The notes: generated by a model not told the origin, from the letters alone. A DNA stretch of 64,000 nucleotides from Candidatus Gastranaerophilales bacterium (GCA_944325155.1 CALUYY010000001.1:248001-312000); one strand, 5' to 3'. Counted from the first letter of the stretch, positions 8,510 through 18,396 are shown. A program made the numbers and translations.

Positions 8510-10924
8510 ATGACAGCCATCAATTCAAACATTGAAGCTCTGGTACAAAACATCGCACAAAATACCGTAAACAACGGAGTAACTTATTCAAGAGACGAGC
8601 TTGAAGACCTCTTTGCGGACACAAGTTATTTTAACGCAGGCGAACAGGGGCAGGAAGAAATTCAGGCACAAATCGACAACCTTGAAGCAATGATTTCCAC
8701 ATTGAAAAAACAGGCAGAGGAACTTGAAAAAGAAATCGAAGAGCGCGAATTAAAAGTTGATGACAAAGCAGACGAGATGACGGATATTATAGCCGAAATC
8801 GGCAAAAAAACCGCTGAATACCAGCAGCAAATTAAACTTGAAGCAAAACAGGCGGCATATGATGCCATTGATTCATACAGACATGACCCCAACCCCGACA
8901 GCTTTGAAGAATGCTATAATCAGGCATTTAAGAAAAGAATAAACGGCATTGCGGGCATGAATATGGGAACGATTAAAAACCTTTATGCCGAATATGATCG
9001 CATTAAAGACAGCGTTTCTCCCATTATGGGGCAAATTGAAGGCTATTTAAGCGAAGCAAAAGATATCGAAGGCAAATTAAACAGCACAAATGCAACAATT
9101 AATCTTTTGACAAAAACAAAAGATAATATGAGCGATACAATCAAAGGTGCTTATGCAAACGATGATATGGATGCAAAAGTTCCGATATATTCAGGCGCAA
9201 AAGCGGATGTTGCAAACGAAATTCTTGCAAACTTTGCACCCCGGGTCCCCGCAGGCGAAGAAGGCGATCTTGATAACCCTAACCCCGGCGCAGGTCTTGA
9301 AGGCGCCGCAGGCGGAAGAACCCCCGAGCAACAAACGGCAATCGATAATGCCATGGCAGCATACGCACAAAAAAATGAAGGCACGGGGCATAATGCCACA
9401 TGGTATGCAACATATTCAAAAAGCCCGCAGCTGCAAAACCTTGAACAAAGGGTAAACGGCGAAAATATGCTTGAAGAATTGCAAAATTTGGGCGCAACTC
9501 CCGATGAAATTTTAACCTTTGTATCTGAAACCTGGAATGTTGGTATTACAAGAAGCGTAAGCGCAGACGGCACCATAAGTTACAGAATTCCCAATAACAC
9601 GGGCGACAAAGGAACGTATGACAAGTTAAACGAACTTGCTTTAAGCGGAAATCAAACACGGGCAAGCGAAGTTGACCCTGATGCGCTTCAAAATCTGAAA
9701 GACCACGGGCTTGAAGCATTGGATACAATGTATAATGCAGGCTTCACATTTAAAGAAGCAATGTATGTAATGGTAAAAGCATTCCCCAATTCAGGCTTAG
9801 AATATAATCTGCAATCACAATCAAACGAAAGAAACTACCAAATCCCCGAAGATACGGCAGAATCGGGCACATTATACAAAGATATGGCAGATAAAATTCT
9901 TGACTACTGGAATGTCGGTTCAACACCGGGCGACAACGGAACGATTGAAACCGAAAGGGCACATTGCGACCCTATAGTATTTCAGGACGGAAATAAAACA
10001 TATACATTTATTAATGACAGAAATAATGACGGCACATTTGATTTTGAAAACGGCGAAAATAACGACCTTATGGGCTCTGCTGACGGCATATCGGAATTAT
10101 TGGCGTATGACTACAATAATGACGGTATAATCAACAATCAAGACGTTGATGAAAACGGTAATACTGCCCTTGATAACCTGATTTTAATGTCAAATAATCA
10201 AATCGAATCGGTAGACAGCGCCCAGGATGTTGATAACTACAAATTCGGACTCGATTATACAAATACGGTTGATTTTGATATAACGTATACAAGTGCGGCA
10301 ATGGCTGGTATCACGGAAATTGATCTTACCGAAATTAAAAATTCGGGCAACATAAACGGTCAGGATAACGTCAATGAAAACTACTCGGATATCAACGGCT
10401 CAAACGTAATTAACCAATTCACGATTACAAAAGACGGCAAAGAAATTCAAGCCAAAGAAACGCTGAACACCGAATCAAACCTTGAAACCTTCTACGGTCA
10501 GGTTGCCGAAAACGACACGGCGCAAATATTCTCTACCATTTCCGATGAAGAATTCAATGAAGCATTTGATGAATGGTACAACGATGATGCGGCGGCCGCA
10601 AGCGAAATTATATCAGGCGTGATTGACGCTCTTGAAGATCTTAAAAAAGAAGCCGAAGCAAACGAAAGCAGCTTTGAACTTACAATGGATTATGATGATT
10701 TCGTTGAAATGTACGGCGCAGACGGTAAATCAGGCTTATATATCGACGCCGCAAGAACAAGCGCTCTAAGAGGTGCCGAAAGACACACCGAAAAAGACGA
10801 ACAGGAAGAATCGGCAACCGAAGTCGGCAAAGAATTGGATAAATTGAATGAATCAATTAAAGTTGATTTTAAAGACAACAAAGAAGATGATGAAAATCAG
10901 CTTGAAGTTGAAGAAAATAAATAA
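8510..10924 (+). CDS. Large coiled-coil / EF-hand-motif protein, paralog 2
   Basis: An 804-residue paralog of the preceding large gene, with AAAGGA before the ATG. The coiled-coil N-terminal region, the DAIDSYRHDPNPDSF block, the STNATINLLTKT segment and the C-terminal DAARTSALRGAERHT tail are all conserved. The middle (~245-330) is divergent and gains Gly/Pro/Ala-rich sequence. It has two calcium-loop-like motifs: DRNNDGTFDFENGENND, and a dockerin/EF-like DYNNDGIINNQDVDENG not present in paralog 1. No signal peptide. Function unknown; likely calcium-responsive and perhaps exported. Its own sigma-28-type promoter and terminators make it a single-gene unit. Confidence 0.65.
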   Translation: MTAINSNIEALVQNIAQNTVNNGVTYSRDELEDLFADTSYFNAGEQGQEEIQAQIDNLEAMISTLKKQAEELEKEIEERELKVDDKADEMTDIIAEIGKKTAEYQQQIKLEAKQAAYDAIDSYRHDPNPDSFEECYNQAFKKRINGIAGMNMGTIKNLYAEYDRIKDSVSPIMGQIEGYLSEAKDIEGKLNSTNATINLLTKTKDNMSDTIKGAYANDDMDAKVPIYSGAKADVANEILANFAPRVPAGEEGDLDNPNPGAGLEGAAGGRTPEQQTAIDNAMAAYAQKNEGTGHNATWYATYSKSPQLQNLEQRVNGENMLEELQNLGATPDEILTFVSETWNVGITRSVSADGTISYRIPNNTGDKGTYDKLNELALSGNQTRASEVDPDALQNLKDHGLEALDTMYNAGFTFKEAMYVMVKAFPNSGLEYNLQSQSNERNYQIPEDTAESGTLYKDMADKILDYWNVGSTPGDNGTIETERAHCDPIVFQDGNKTYTFINDRNNDGTFDFENGENNDLMGSADGISELLAYDYNNDGIINNQDVDENGNTALDNLILMSNNQIESVDSAQDVDNYKFGLDYTNTVDFDITYTSAAMAGITEIDLTEIKNSGNINGQDNVNENYSDINGSNVINQFTITKDGKEIQAKETLNTESNLETFYGQVAENDTAQIFSTISDEEFNEAFDEWYNDDAAAASEIISGVIDALEDLKKEAEANESSFELTMDYDDFVEMYGADGKSGLYIDAARTSALRGAERHTEKDEQEESATEVGKELDKLNESIKVDFKDNKEDDENQLEVEENK

Positions 10925-10944
10925 CCCTTTGTGAAATGTGAAAC

Positions 10945-10978
10945 AAATAAAAGCCCGGAAATTTCCGGGCTTTTATTT
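10945..10978. terminator. Bidirectional terminator (perfect 34-bp palindrome)
   Basis: AAATAAAAGCCCGGAAA is followed directly by its exact reverse complement. It lies between the convergent large-protein gene and recF, works for both strands, and overlaps the recF stop codon at 10973. Confidence 0.9.
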
Positions 10979-12070
10979 TACTATTTTCCCGCCGTTAATA
11001 TTTATAATATCAACATCATATAAGAATTTTTCATCGAAAAATAAAGTATCAACGCTTGTAATAATTGTTTGCACATCGGGTTTTATGGAATTTAAAAGGT
11101 AATTCTGTCTTATATCATCAAGCTCCGCCAAAACATCATCCAATAATAATACGGGATTATCTCCCGTTTTATCCGATATTATATCAAGCTCGGACAGCTT
11201 CAGGGCAAGAACAAGCGTTCTTTGCTGCCCCTGAGAAGCATATCTTCTTGCGTCAAGATTATTAATTTCAAAACATATATCGTCTCTGTGCGGACCGATA
11301 AGACAGGTTTGTCTCATTATTTCTTTTTGTTTGTTTTCATTTAAAGCATTTGAAAAAATTTCCGTCATATCGGATAAAGGAATAATTTCTTTTATAATGT
11401 CGGATTCATATTTTATGTTTATTTCTTCGTTTCTTGATATATTTTTATGTTTATCAAGCGCAATTTTTTTAATTTCTTCAATGAATTTCATTCTTAAATA
11501 AACAATGTTCGATGAAGCAATTGCAAGCTGCGAATTAAAAACATCAAGCATATCATCTTTTATATTGAAATTATTCAAATAGTTTGCTTTTTGAAGGCGG
11601 ATTTTATTATATTTTGAAAGCTTATCCAAATACTGCGGGTATATCTGGCAAATTGCCAAATCAAGCCATTTTCTTCTGTCATTGGGTTCACCGCGAAGGA
11701 GCATTAAATCCGAAGCGGCAAAATTCACAACCGATAAAACTCTTATAAAGTCTTTGTGTTTATTTTTTTTAATACCGTTAACTTTTAAAATTTTATTTTT
11801 GGGAGGATTAATTAAAATATCCAAATCAATTTCAACGTTATCTTTATCAACAACGGCAGATATAGAAGAAAAATCCGAATTAAATTTAACAAGCTCAATA
11901 TCTTTTTTTATTCTGTTTGAATCAAGGCTTGACAAATAATAAACGGCTTCAAGAAGATTGGTTTTCCCCTGTGCGTTTTTTCCCGTAAAAAGAGTTTTAT
12001 TCTTTTTAAACTCAAAATCAAGCACATCATAATTTCTGAAATTTTTAAGAGAAATTTTTTTTAGAAACAT
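10973..12070 (-). CDS. recF: DNA replication and repair protein RecF
   Basis: A 365-residue SMC-like ABC ATPase, the usual RecF length, which loads RecA at single-strand gaps with RecO and RecR. Visible parts: the N-terminal ISLKNFRNY strand, Walker A GKNAQGKT at ~30-37, the signature SQGQQRT near 282 and Walker B LLLDDVLAELD near 305. AAGGGG sits 7 nt before the ATG. It is divergent from the PfkB kinase and is not next to dnaA/dnaN/gyrB here, unlike in many bacteria. Confidence 0.95.
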   Translation of the reverse strand: MFLKKISLKNFRNYDVLDFEFKKNKTLFTGKNAQGKTNLLEAVYYLSSLDSNRIKKDIELVKFNSDFSSISAVVDKDNVEIDLDILINPPKNKILKVNGIKKNKHKDFIRVLSVVNFAASDLMLLRGEPNDRRKWLDLAICQIYPQYLDKLSKYNKIRLQKANYLNNFNIKDDMLDVFNSQLAIASSNIVYLRMKFIEEIKKIALDKHKNISRNEEINIKYESDIIKEIIPLSDMTEIFSNALNENKQKEIMRQTCLIGPHRDDICFEINNLDARRYASQGQQRTLVLALKLSELDIISDKTGDNPVLLLDDVLAELDDIRQNYLLNSIKPDVQTIITSVDTLFFDEKFLYDVDIININGGKIVK

Positions 12071-12131
12071 TTTAATCCCCTTGAACTTTTATATTATAAT
12101 AAAATTTGAGAGTTTAAAAGGTTAAGATGTT

Positions 12132-13175
12132 ATGTTTGATGTTATTACAATAGGTTCCGCCACTTTGGATGTTTTTGTTGAATCGGACGATGCCAATATT
12201 GTTTCGGTTTCATCCAAAACAAAAAAAAGTGATTATATGTCGTTTCCTTACGGAAGTAAAATTGATATAACCGATTTTTCAAGAAATCTGGGCGGCGGCG
12301 CGGTTAACACGGCAATAAATTTTCAAAACCTCGGATTTAATACATCCGCCGTTATAAAACTCGGCTGCGACGAAACGGCGCCCGTTATAGAAAAAAAGCT
12401 GGAAAATGAAGGAATAGATACATCAAACATAATTAAATCTCCTTCCGGTTTAACGGGTTTCTCAATTATACTTGTGAGCTTTCAGGGAGACAGAACCGTT
12501 CTTGCGCACAGAGGCGAAAACGCAAGAATAAAGAAAGAAGATATAAATTTTGAAAATTTAAAAAACACAAAATGGATTTACGTTGCGCCTCTATCGGGTG
12601 AAAGCAACAGACTTCTTGATAAAATTGCCGAATTTGCGGAAGAAAACAATATAAAACTTGCAATTAACGCAGGCACAACCGCAATTAAAAAGGGTGAAGT
12701 TTATTTTAAAAAAATAATAGATGCAAGCAACATTTTTATTTTAAACAAAGAAGAAGCAAGTATGCTGACTAAAATCTCCGTCCGCCCGGATACAAAAACG
12801 GAATTTTTCTCAAAAGAAAAAATTCACCCCGATATGGTTGAAATGTTTAAAATTTTAAGAAAAGATAATGACGCCATAATAATTATCACGGACGGTAAAA
12901 ACGGCGCAATTGCGTACGACGGCAAAAATTATTATAAAGCGCCCGAATTTCCTGCAAAAGTAACTTCAACACTTGGCGCAGGCGACGCTTTCAGCTCAAC
13001 TTTTGTTGCGGCAATGGAAAAATACAACAATGATATAGAAAAAGCAATTAAAGCGGCTTCCGTTAATTCAGCCTCCGTTGTTGAGGTATTCGGTGCGCAG
13101 GAAGGTTTGATTTCTTTTGATGAAATTGAAGAAAAATTAAAAAATCATCCCGATTACAGGATAGAAATTATATGA
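12132..13175 (+). CDS. PfkB-family carbohydrate/nucleoside kinase
   Basis: A 347-residue ribokinase-fold kinase that phosphorylates a sugar or nucleoside with ATP. Signature 1 is seen as GGGAVNTAINF near residue 55, and signature 2 with the catalytic Asp as TLGAGDAFSS near 280-290. AAAAGG precedes the ATG. The exact substrate (ribose, adenosine, fructose or other) cannot be read from sequence. It overlaps the next gene by 4 nt (ATGA). Confidence 0.88.
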   Translation: MFDVITIGSATLDVFVESDDANIVSVSSKTKKSDYMSFPYGSKIDITDFSRNLGGGAVNTAINFQNLGFNTSAVIKLGCDETAPVIEKKLENEGIDTSNIIKSPSGLTGFSIILVSFQGDRTVLAHRGENARIKKEDINFENLKNTKWIYVAPLSGESNRLLDKIAEFAEENNIKLAINAGTTAIKKGEVYFKKIIDASNIFILNKEEASMLTKISVRPDTKTEFFSKEKIHPDMVEMFKILRKDNDAIIIITDGKNGAIAYDGKNYYKAPEFPAKVTSTLGAGDAFSSTFVAAMEKYNNDIEKAIKAASVNSASVVEVFGAQEGLISFDEIEEKLKNHPDYRIEII

Positions 13176-13420
13176 GACTTGATAAATTCTTAAAAGTTTC
13201 AAGAATTATAAAAAGAAGAACCGTTGCAAACGAGGTTTGCGATATGGCAAGAGTTTTTGTAAACGATAACCCCGCAAAACCCGCAAAACAATTAAAAGAA
13301 GGCGACATAATAACAATTGAATACAAAGTAAAAACACTTAAAGCAAAAGTTCTAAAAATCCCGAACGGCAATGTTTCTGTTAATGAAGCGCCCTTGTTAT
13401 ATGAAATAATTGAAGAATAA
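13172..13420 (+). CDS. rqcP: S4-domain RNA-binding protein (RqcP/Hsp15-like)
   Basis: An 82-residue protein made almost only of an S4 RNA-binding fold (MRLDKFLKVSRIIKRRTVA, then VFVNDNPAKPAKQLKEGD). Size and sequence fit RqcP/YabO, which helps RqcH add C-terminal alanine tails to nascent chains on stalled 50S subunits; heat-shock Hsp15 is the related alternative. Its ATG overlaps the upstream kinase stop, so the two are co-translated. Confidence 0.8.
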   Translation: MRLDKFLKVSRIIKRRTVANEVCDMARVFVNDNPAKPAKQLKEGDIITIEYKVKTLKAKVLKIPNGNVSVNEAPLLYEIIEE

Positions 13421-13546
13421 AATTTATTACACCATAAAGACTAGATATACAGAGCATTTCATACGATTATATGACGTCAAAACATCTCCCCGAATGTACA
13501 ATAAAATTGTTAACAAATATTAAGACTTTGGGGAAATTAAATATTA

Positions 13547-14377
13547 ATGAGCGAGAATTTTGAAACGGATTCCTTCAAAAAGGTTGCCCGTATATCTGAC
13601 GAAGAACTTGCCGAATTATGGAAAACATATCTGGCGGACAAAAACAATAAAGCGGTAAGAGATAAGCTCATTGTCCAATATATCTATCTTACAAGATATG
13701 TTATAGGACGTATTAAAGTTAATCTGCCTCCGAGTTTTTCTTATGAAGACATTGCAAGCTACGGTGTTGAAGGTTTAATTGATGCGGTTGAAAAATATTC
13801 GCCCGAGCGCGGAGCAAAATTTGAAACATACGCTCTTATGAGAATAAGAGGGTCAATTATAGATAAAATAAGAGCAAATGACTGGCTGCCAAGAACAATA
13901 AGAAAAAAAATAAAAGAAGTTAAAGATACAATATCGGAATTAAAAATTGAATTAAACAGAATGCCGACTTCAGCTGAAGTCGGCGCCAAACTGGGCATTG
14001 AAAAAGAAAAAGTGGATGAAATTCTGGCGCAGGATACAAGCATTGATTCACTTTACGATAAAAAGAACTTAGGCGATGAGTCGGTTGAAATTATAGATAC
14101 GATAGAAGACGTTAAAAGCGAACGCCCCGAAGAAGCGGCAGAAAAAAAAGACGCAAAAAAAGAACTTGAAAAAGCACTGAAAAGGCTTCCCGAAAGAGAA
14201 AGAATGCTTCTTGTATTTTACTACCACGAAAATATGACCTTAAAAGAAATCGGCGAAGCAATAAATGTATCCGAATCAAGAGTTTGCCAATTACACGCAC
14301 AGGCAATTATGAAATTAAGGAACATTTTAAGCGCCTCAAGGCAAGAAAGAATGTCTAAATCAATAATTAAGCCGTAA
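13547..14377 (+). CDS. fliA: RNA polymerase sigma factor, FliA/WhiG (sigma-28) family
   Basis: A 276-residue group 3 sigma factor. Region 2 covers about residues 35-110 (YEDIASYGVEGLIDAVEKY, ending in RIRGSIIDKIRANDWLPR). Region 3 lies at about 110-165, followed by a Glu/Lys-rich linker. Region 4 includes the HTH TLKEIGEAINVSESRVCQLH. The R-AND-WLPR junction is typical of the FliA/WhiG/SigF group. No flagellar gene is visible in this window, but three promoters of its type lie 5-8 kb upstream. The 126-bp upstream gap contains a TGACGTCA palindrome and, 5 nt downstream of a TACAAT box, a TTGTTAACAA palindrome. No clear Shine-Dalgarno is seen. Confidence 0.88.
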   Translation: MSENFETDSFKKVARISDEELAELWKTYLADKNNKAVRDKLIVQYIYLTRYVIGRIKVNLPPSFSYEDIASYGVEGLIDAVEKYSPERGAKFETYALMRIRGSIIDKIRANDWLPRTIRKKIKEVKDTISELKIELNRMPTSAEVGAKLGIEKEKVDEILAQDTSIDSLYDKKNLGDESVEIIDTIEDVKSERPEEAAEKKDAKKELEKALKRLPERERMLLVFYYHENMTLKEIGEAINVSESRVCQLHAQAIMKLRNILSASRQERMSKSIIKP

Positions 14378-14461
14378 TTATTTTTAACATTTTTAAATTT
14401 AGTAGCAACATTTTCCTTTAAAAAAACTTTATTTACTTATAGGAGTCTATAAGGGAAAATT

Positions 14462-15289
14462 ATGGATGCAATAAATAGCATCAGCTCAAGGCAAATAAGA
14501 TTATTAGGCGACGAGAGCATAAAAAAACAGCAGGCAGGTTATTCGGAGATGACCTACGGATTGTTTTACGACGAAAATAAAGGCGTAAACGGACAAATTG
14601 ACGAAGCCGTTTTTCAGGGTCAGGAAGGCGACTGCTGGCTTATATCCGGAATTTTATCCCTCTCTTATGATGATAAAGGGCAAGAGCTTATAAAAGATGC
14701 CATATCAAAAAACCCTGACGGAAGCTATAATGTTTATTTTAAAGGGGTTGATAAGTCTTATACAATAACCGAAAATGAATTAAATTCATTTAATAAAGAT
14801 ACCCTCTCAAACGGAATGGGCTTAAGCAACAGCAAATATTCAACGGGCGATGACGATATGCTTTTAATTGAGCTTGCAATGGAAAAACTGGTAGCCGAAG
14901 GCGACATACCCGTTGAAACTCTTGAAGGCATCACGGGCGGAAGCGCATATTATTTATATGAATTATTTACCGATAAAATGACGGGATACGCATACGGCGA
15001 TGACCCTGATGAAATGGCAAATCTTTTAAATTATTACAATAAATATCAAGACGACTGTTCCGCAACTCTGGGCGTATCGGACGGTTTTGCATCATTGGAC
15101 GATGACCATGCTTATGCGGTAAAATCAATGGATAATACGGGGCTTACTCTTGTAAACCCGTGGGATACAACGGAAGAAGTAAAAGTTTCAACAAAAGAGC
15201 TGGTTGAAAATTTCGGAAACTTTGATTTTTCTCTTGTCGATAACGAGCTTGTTGAGCAAACCTCATGGCTTGAAGACAATTACGCTTAA
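14462..15289 (+). CDS. Calpain-like cysteine protease (CysPc, family C2)
   Basis: A 275-residue protein with a recognisable calpain core: EGDCWLISG (Cys58), DHAYAVKSM (His216) and VNPWDTTEEV (Asn232), the papain-like triad in calpain order and context. Only the protease domain is present, with no C2, EF-hand or signal peptide. The N-terminus is MDAINSISS, an Asn/Ser-rich start shared with other orphan proteins here. A paralog lies at 52175. Bacterial calpain-like proteases are known but scattered, and the target is unknown. It ends tail-to-tail with, and overlaps by 4 nt, the flavin reductase gene. Confidence 0.82.
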   Translation: MDAINSISSRQIRLLGDESIKKQQAGYSEMTYGLFYDENKGVNGQIDEAVFQGQEGDCWLISGILSLSYDDKGQELIKDAISKNPDGSYNVYFKGVDKSYTITENELNSFNKDTLSNGMGLSNSKYSTGDDDMLLIELAMEKLVAEGDIPVETLEGITGGSAYYLYELFTDKMTGYAYGDDPDEMANLLNYYNKYQDDCSATLGVSDGFASLDDDHAYAVKSMDNTGLTLVNPWDTTEEVKVSTKELVENFGNFDFSLVDNELVEQTSWLEDNYA

Positions 15290-15924
15290 GCAAGAGTAAT
15301 TTTTTCAAACGCGCTCTTTGGCTGTTTGCATACGGGGCAGATATAATTGGGCGGTTCTTTTTCAATGTCTCCGTTATATATATATCCGCATATTTTACAT
15401 CTGTATTGAATAATACCTTTTTTAGCTTCTTCTTCAATATAAGTAGGCGCATTTTTCGGGGCTCTTCCTTTTATGACATCATGGTAATACTTATATGTCA
15501 TTGGAATTCCGTCTTTAATAATATCCCCTGATACAATTTCCCCTATAAAAACACTGTGCGTATCAAGCTCAATAATATCAGTTGTTTTTAAAATAATATA
15601 TCCGATTGAATCACTTACAACGGGGAGATTATCTTTAATTTCATATTTAATCCCGTCAAATTTATTTTTATTCTCACCCGAAGTAAAACCGAAAACAGAT
15701 ATTAAATTCGGATCCGATTTTTCGGATAAAATAGAAATTGCAAAATATCCGCTTTTCTTTATAACCGAATTTGTATAGTTGGAATGGTTAATGCTTGCCA
15801 TAATTTTTGTATTTGTAACCTGCGCTACGGAATTTGCAATACAGCCTGTCGGTCTTTTTTCATCAAAAGAAGATACTATATAAACTCCATACGTAAAATC
15901 CCATAGAACATTTTTATTAAACAT
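15286..15924 (-). CDS. hrb: Flavin reductase-rubredoxin fusion (high-molecular-weight rubredoxin)
   Basis: About 212 residues. The N-terminal ~155 form a flavin-reductase-like FMN-binding split barrel (NSVAQVTNTKIMASIN), and the last ~45 form rubredoxin, with CKICGYIY and CPVCKQPKSAFE supplying four iron ligands. In Moorella, Hrb passes electrons from NAD(P)H to flavodiiron proteins for O2/NO detoxification, a role expected in an anaerobe. I chose the second ATG (15924), which sits 6 nt after GGGAG; the first ATG abuts it. No flavodiiron gene is adjacent. Confidence 0.86.
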   Translation of the reverse strand: MFNKNVLWDFTYGVYIVSSFDEKRPTGCIANSVAQVTNTKIMASINHSNYTNSVIKKSGYFAISILSEKSDPNLISVFGFTSGENKNKFDGIKYEIKDNLPVVSDSIGYIILKTTDIIELDTHSVFIGEIVSGDIIKDGIPMTYKYYHDVIKGRAPKNAPTYIEEEAKKGIIQYRCKICGYIYNGDIEKEPPNYICPVCKQPKSAFEKITLA

Positions 15925-15936
15925 AATCATCTCCCT

Positions 15937-18279
15937 TTAATTTTTAAGATACTTTGAATAAATGTAAGATACAAACATTGAAATTACACCCAGTATGACA
16001 TAAGCGGAAAGTTTAAGCATGGGATCAACGCCGACAAGGTCAACAAATATTATTTTTAAAACGGAAAGAAAAATAACAAATGCGCCGAAATATTTCAAAA
16101 TTTTAATTTTTGTAAACAAACCGGCTATTGAAATCACACCCGAATACAAAATCCAAAATACGGTAACAATTGCGCTTGATTGTAAATGATAATGCTTTGT
16201 TATGCCGAACCCTTCGGATGTAAAAAAGAAAAGCCCCAAAAGAAGCGCAAGGAAATCAAAAGGGAGCTCTCTGTTATAATATTTAAATACAAGCGCCGAA
16301 GCAATTGCAAACATGTATGCAAAAGTTCTTATATTAAATGCGGGAATATATAATTGTTCGGGCATTGTAAGCGTAAGGTGAAAAAGACCCATTAAACTTA
16401 AAATCAAAGCGCCATACGAAACCACGCCAAAAAAAGGAACCTTAAGCGCATTTGAACTTCTTTGGAATTGAACGGAATACACGGAAAGCATAATGGTATT
16501 CGTAAAGGTTCTAAGGTAAGAAATTGAATTTGTATCCAAAACATCCGCTTTTGATTTTAAAATGGCAAGATTTAATTCTATGCCCATAAAAAGATATATA
16601 AGAGTAATATAGATAAATTTGGCCGCAAGCGCCGAGTTTTTAAATTCATCTTTCCACAGTTTTGAAATCAAAAAAGCAACCAAAACAACGGTTAAAAACA
16701 TAACGGCTTTAAAATTGACAAAAGGAATATATTCGGCCAAATCAGAAACAACAAAAAGGTTTCTTACAAAGAAAATGCCTGCCGTTGACATAAATAAAGC
16801 AGTCATTGCCCATTTTTGAAGATAGCTGATTTTTGTTGAGTTATATATTAAAGCAATGACAAACGCTTCCACAGCCCATGTCATTACGATATATTCGCGG
16901 TTTTCTATAAAAAACAGATATGTTGCGATTAAAATCGATAAAATTGCGCCGTGGTTATAAATATGTCTGTTTTCGACATTTTTGGAAAAAGATAATATCA
17001 AACACGAACACAAAAGATAAGCAATACCGATTGATAAAACGGCGCATGCCGATACAAGGTAGCTTTTACCCTGCATTGAAATAAGCGTGCTTAACGTAAA
17101 AACACCGTAATTTACGATATTTAAAATAAAATTGTCCTTTTTAAATTCGGAATCTTTAAGGCATAATGTCAAATCATGCACGATGTATAAAAACCAAAGA
17201 GCAATCGGAAAATAAGGAGAAACCTTTCCCAAAGACAAAAGATAAAAAGAATAGATTGCGGAAATTAAAAGGTTAACATAATTTATTGCAATTTTTTTGG
17301 GGTTTACAAACACAAAAATAATTGAAATAAGGTTAACGAGAATCAAATAACCGTATAAAATATTATGCTCAACGTTATACCCTTTTATAAAAATCGGATT
17401 TAAATAGGCTGCGGCAAGCGCAACTATGACGGTAACCGTTGATTTATATTTTGAAGCAATAATGTATGCCGCCAAAAACATTGCAAGAACAATAAAAGAT
17501 GTGGCAATTAAATTAAACAAATTAAAAAGAATAACCGCACAAAAAGTCGTAATAAATAAAACCGCAAATCCTGTTCCCATAAGAAAACTTGCAAATTTAT
17601 CCATTTTAGGATTCTTATATTGAACAACGGCGCCGACACAGGATAATATACCTACCAAATACCCCATAAAAACTTTTATTTGGGGTGTCAGATGAATATA
17701 CGGAGCAAGCATTCTGAAAAATATAAATGCCGCAATGACCATTGCAATAGTACCTATAATATTAAAGACATTTCCGAACATAAACTGGTCAAAGCCTTGT
17801 TTTTCAATTGTCTTTTTTAGTTTTGGAGTTTTTTGTTCATCCAAATCAAGATAACTTTTATAAACCGTTTCATTCTTTTCTTGTTTTATTTCTTCATTTA
17901 TTTCTTTTTTTATTTCACTATTGGACACGCTTTGAACCCGGGGTTCATCATTATGAGGTATGGGGGTTTTTGGCGCCTCAATATTTTTTTTTATTTCACG
18001 CTTAATTTCTTTTGTATCTTCGATAAGTTCAAGGATATCTTTTTCTTGCGATTTTATATCCTGATTTTTTTCTTTTTGAATATTATCAGTATTTGTCCCG
18101 CCGATTAATTCTTTAATGTTTGAAATTTCACGCCTCAGCGAATTAAGCAATCTTTCCGTATTTTCAAATCTTAAAGATGCCGTTCTTTTAAATTCGAAAA
18201 GCTCGGAAATAGAGTTTGAAAAAGCAACGGCCGCAATAACAAGCCCGATTGTAACAAGAAAAGTAATAAAAGCCAACAT
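15937..18279 (-). CDS. DUF2339 multispanning membrane protein
   Basis: A 780-residue protein with one N-terminal membrane anchor, a cytoplasmic coiled/charged region (~25-165) rich in Lys/Glu, and then about 20 hydrophobic segments to the C-terminus. This is the DUF2339 layout, a family of unknown function found across Gram-negative bacteria. AAAGGA lies 8 nt before the ATG. It sits 12 nt upstream of the flavin reductase and is probably co-transcribed with it, though no functional link is known. Confidence 0.75.
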   Translation of the reverse strand: MLAFITFLVTIGLVIAAVAFSNSISELFEFKRTASLRFENTERLLNSLRREISNIKELIGGTNTDNIQKEKNQDIKSQEKDILELIEDTKEIKREIKKNIEAPKTPIPHNDEPRVQSVSNSEIKKEINEEIKQEKNETVYKSYLDLDEQKTPKLKKTIEKQGFDQFMFGNVFNIIGTIAMVIAAFIFFRMLAPYIHLTPQIKVFMGYLVGILSCVGAVVQYKNPKMDKFASFLMGTGFAVLFITTFCAVILFNLFNLIATSFIVLAMFLAAYIIASKYKSTVTVIVALAAAYLNPIFIKGYNVEHNILYGYLILVNLISIIFVFVNPKKIAINYVNLLISAIYSFYLLSLGKVSPYFPIALWFLYIVHDLTLCLKDSEFKKDNFILNIVNYGVFTLSTLISMQGKSYLVSACAVLSIGIAYLLCSCLILSFSKNVENRHIYNHGAILSILIATYLFFIENREYIVMTWAVEAFVIALIYNSTKISYLQKWAMTALFMSTAGIFFVRNLFVVSDLAEYIPFVNFKAVMFLTVVLVAFLISKLWKDEFKNSALAAKFIYITLIYLFMGIELNLAILKSKADVLDTNSISYLRTFTNTIMLSVYSVQFQRSSNALKVPFFGVVSYGALILSLMGLFHLTLTMPEQLYIPAFNIRTFAYMFAIASALVFKYYNRELPFDFLALLLGLFFFTSEGFGITKHYHLQSSAIVTVFWILYSGVISIAGLFTKIKILKYFGAFVIFLSVLKIIFVDLVGVDPMLKLSAYVILGVISMFVSYIYSKYLKN

Positions 18280-18396
18280 TAATAAAATCCTTTTTTATTT
18301 TTATTCTACATTTTTGCTTAAAAAAATGGCAAATAAATTAATAAATTGTCATTTTTTATATTCGGATTGTTTTTATAAAAAAGAAGGACAGGAAAG

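Noticed and set aside
9147-9576. Long overlapping ORFs (102 and 141 codons) inside the 804-residue gene
   Set aside because: They are out-of-frame and antisense shadows of a well-supported gene, without ribosome sites. They arise from the GC-richer, low-complexity stretch there.
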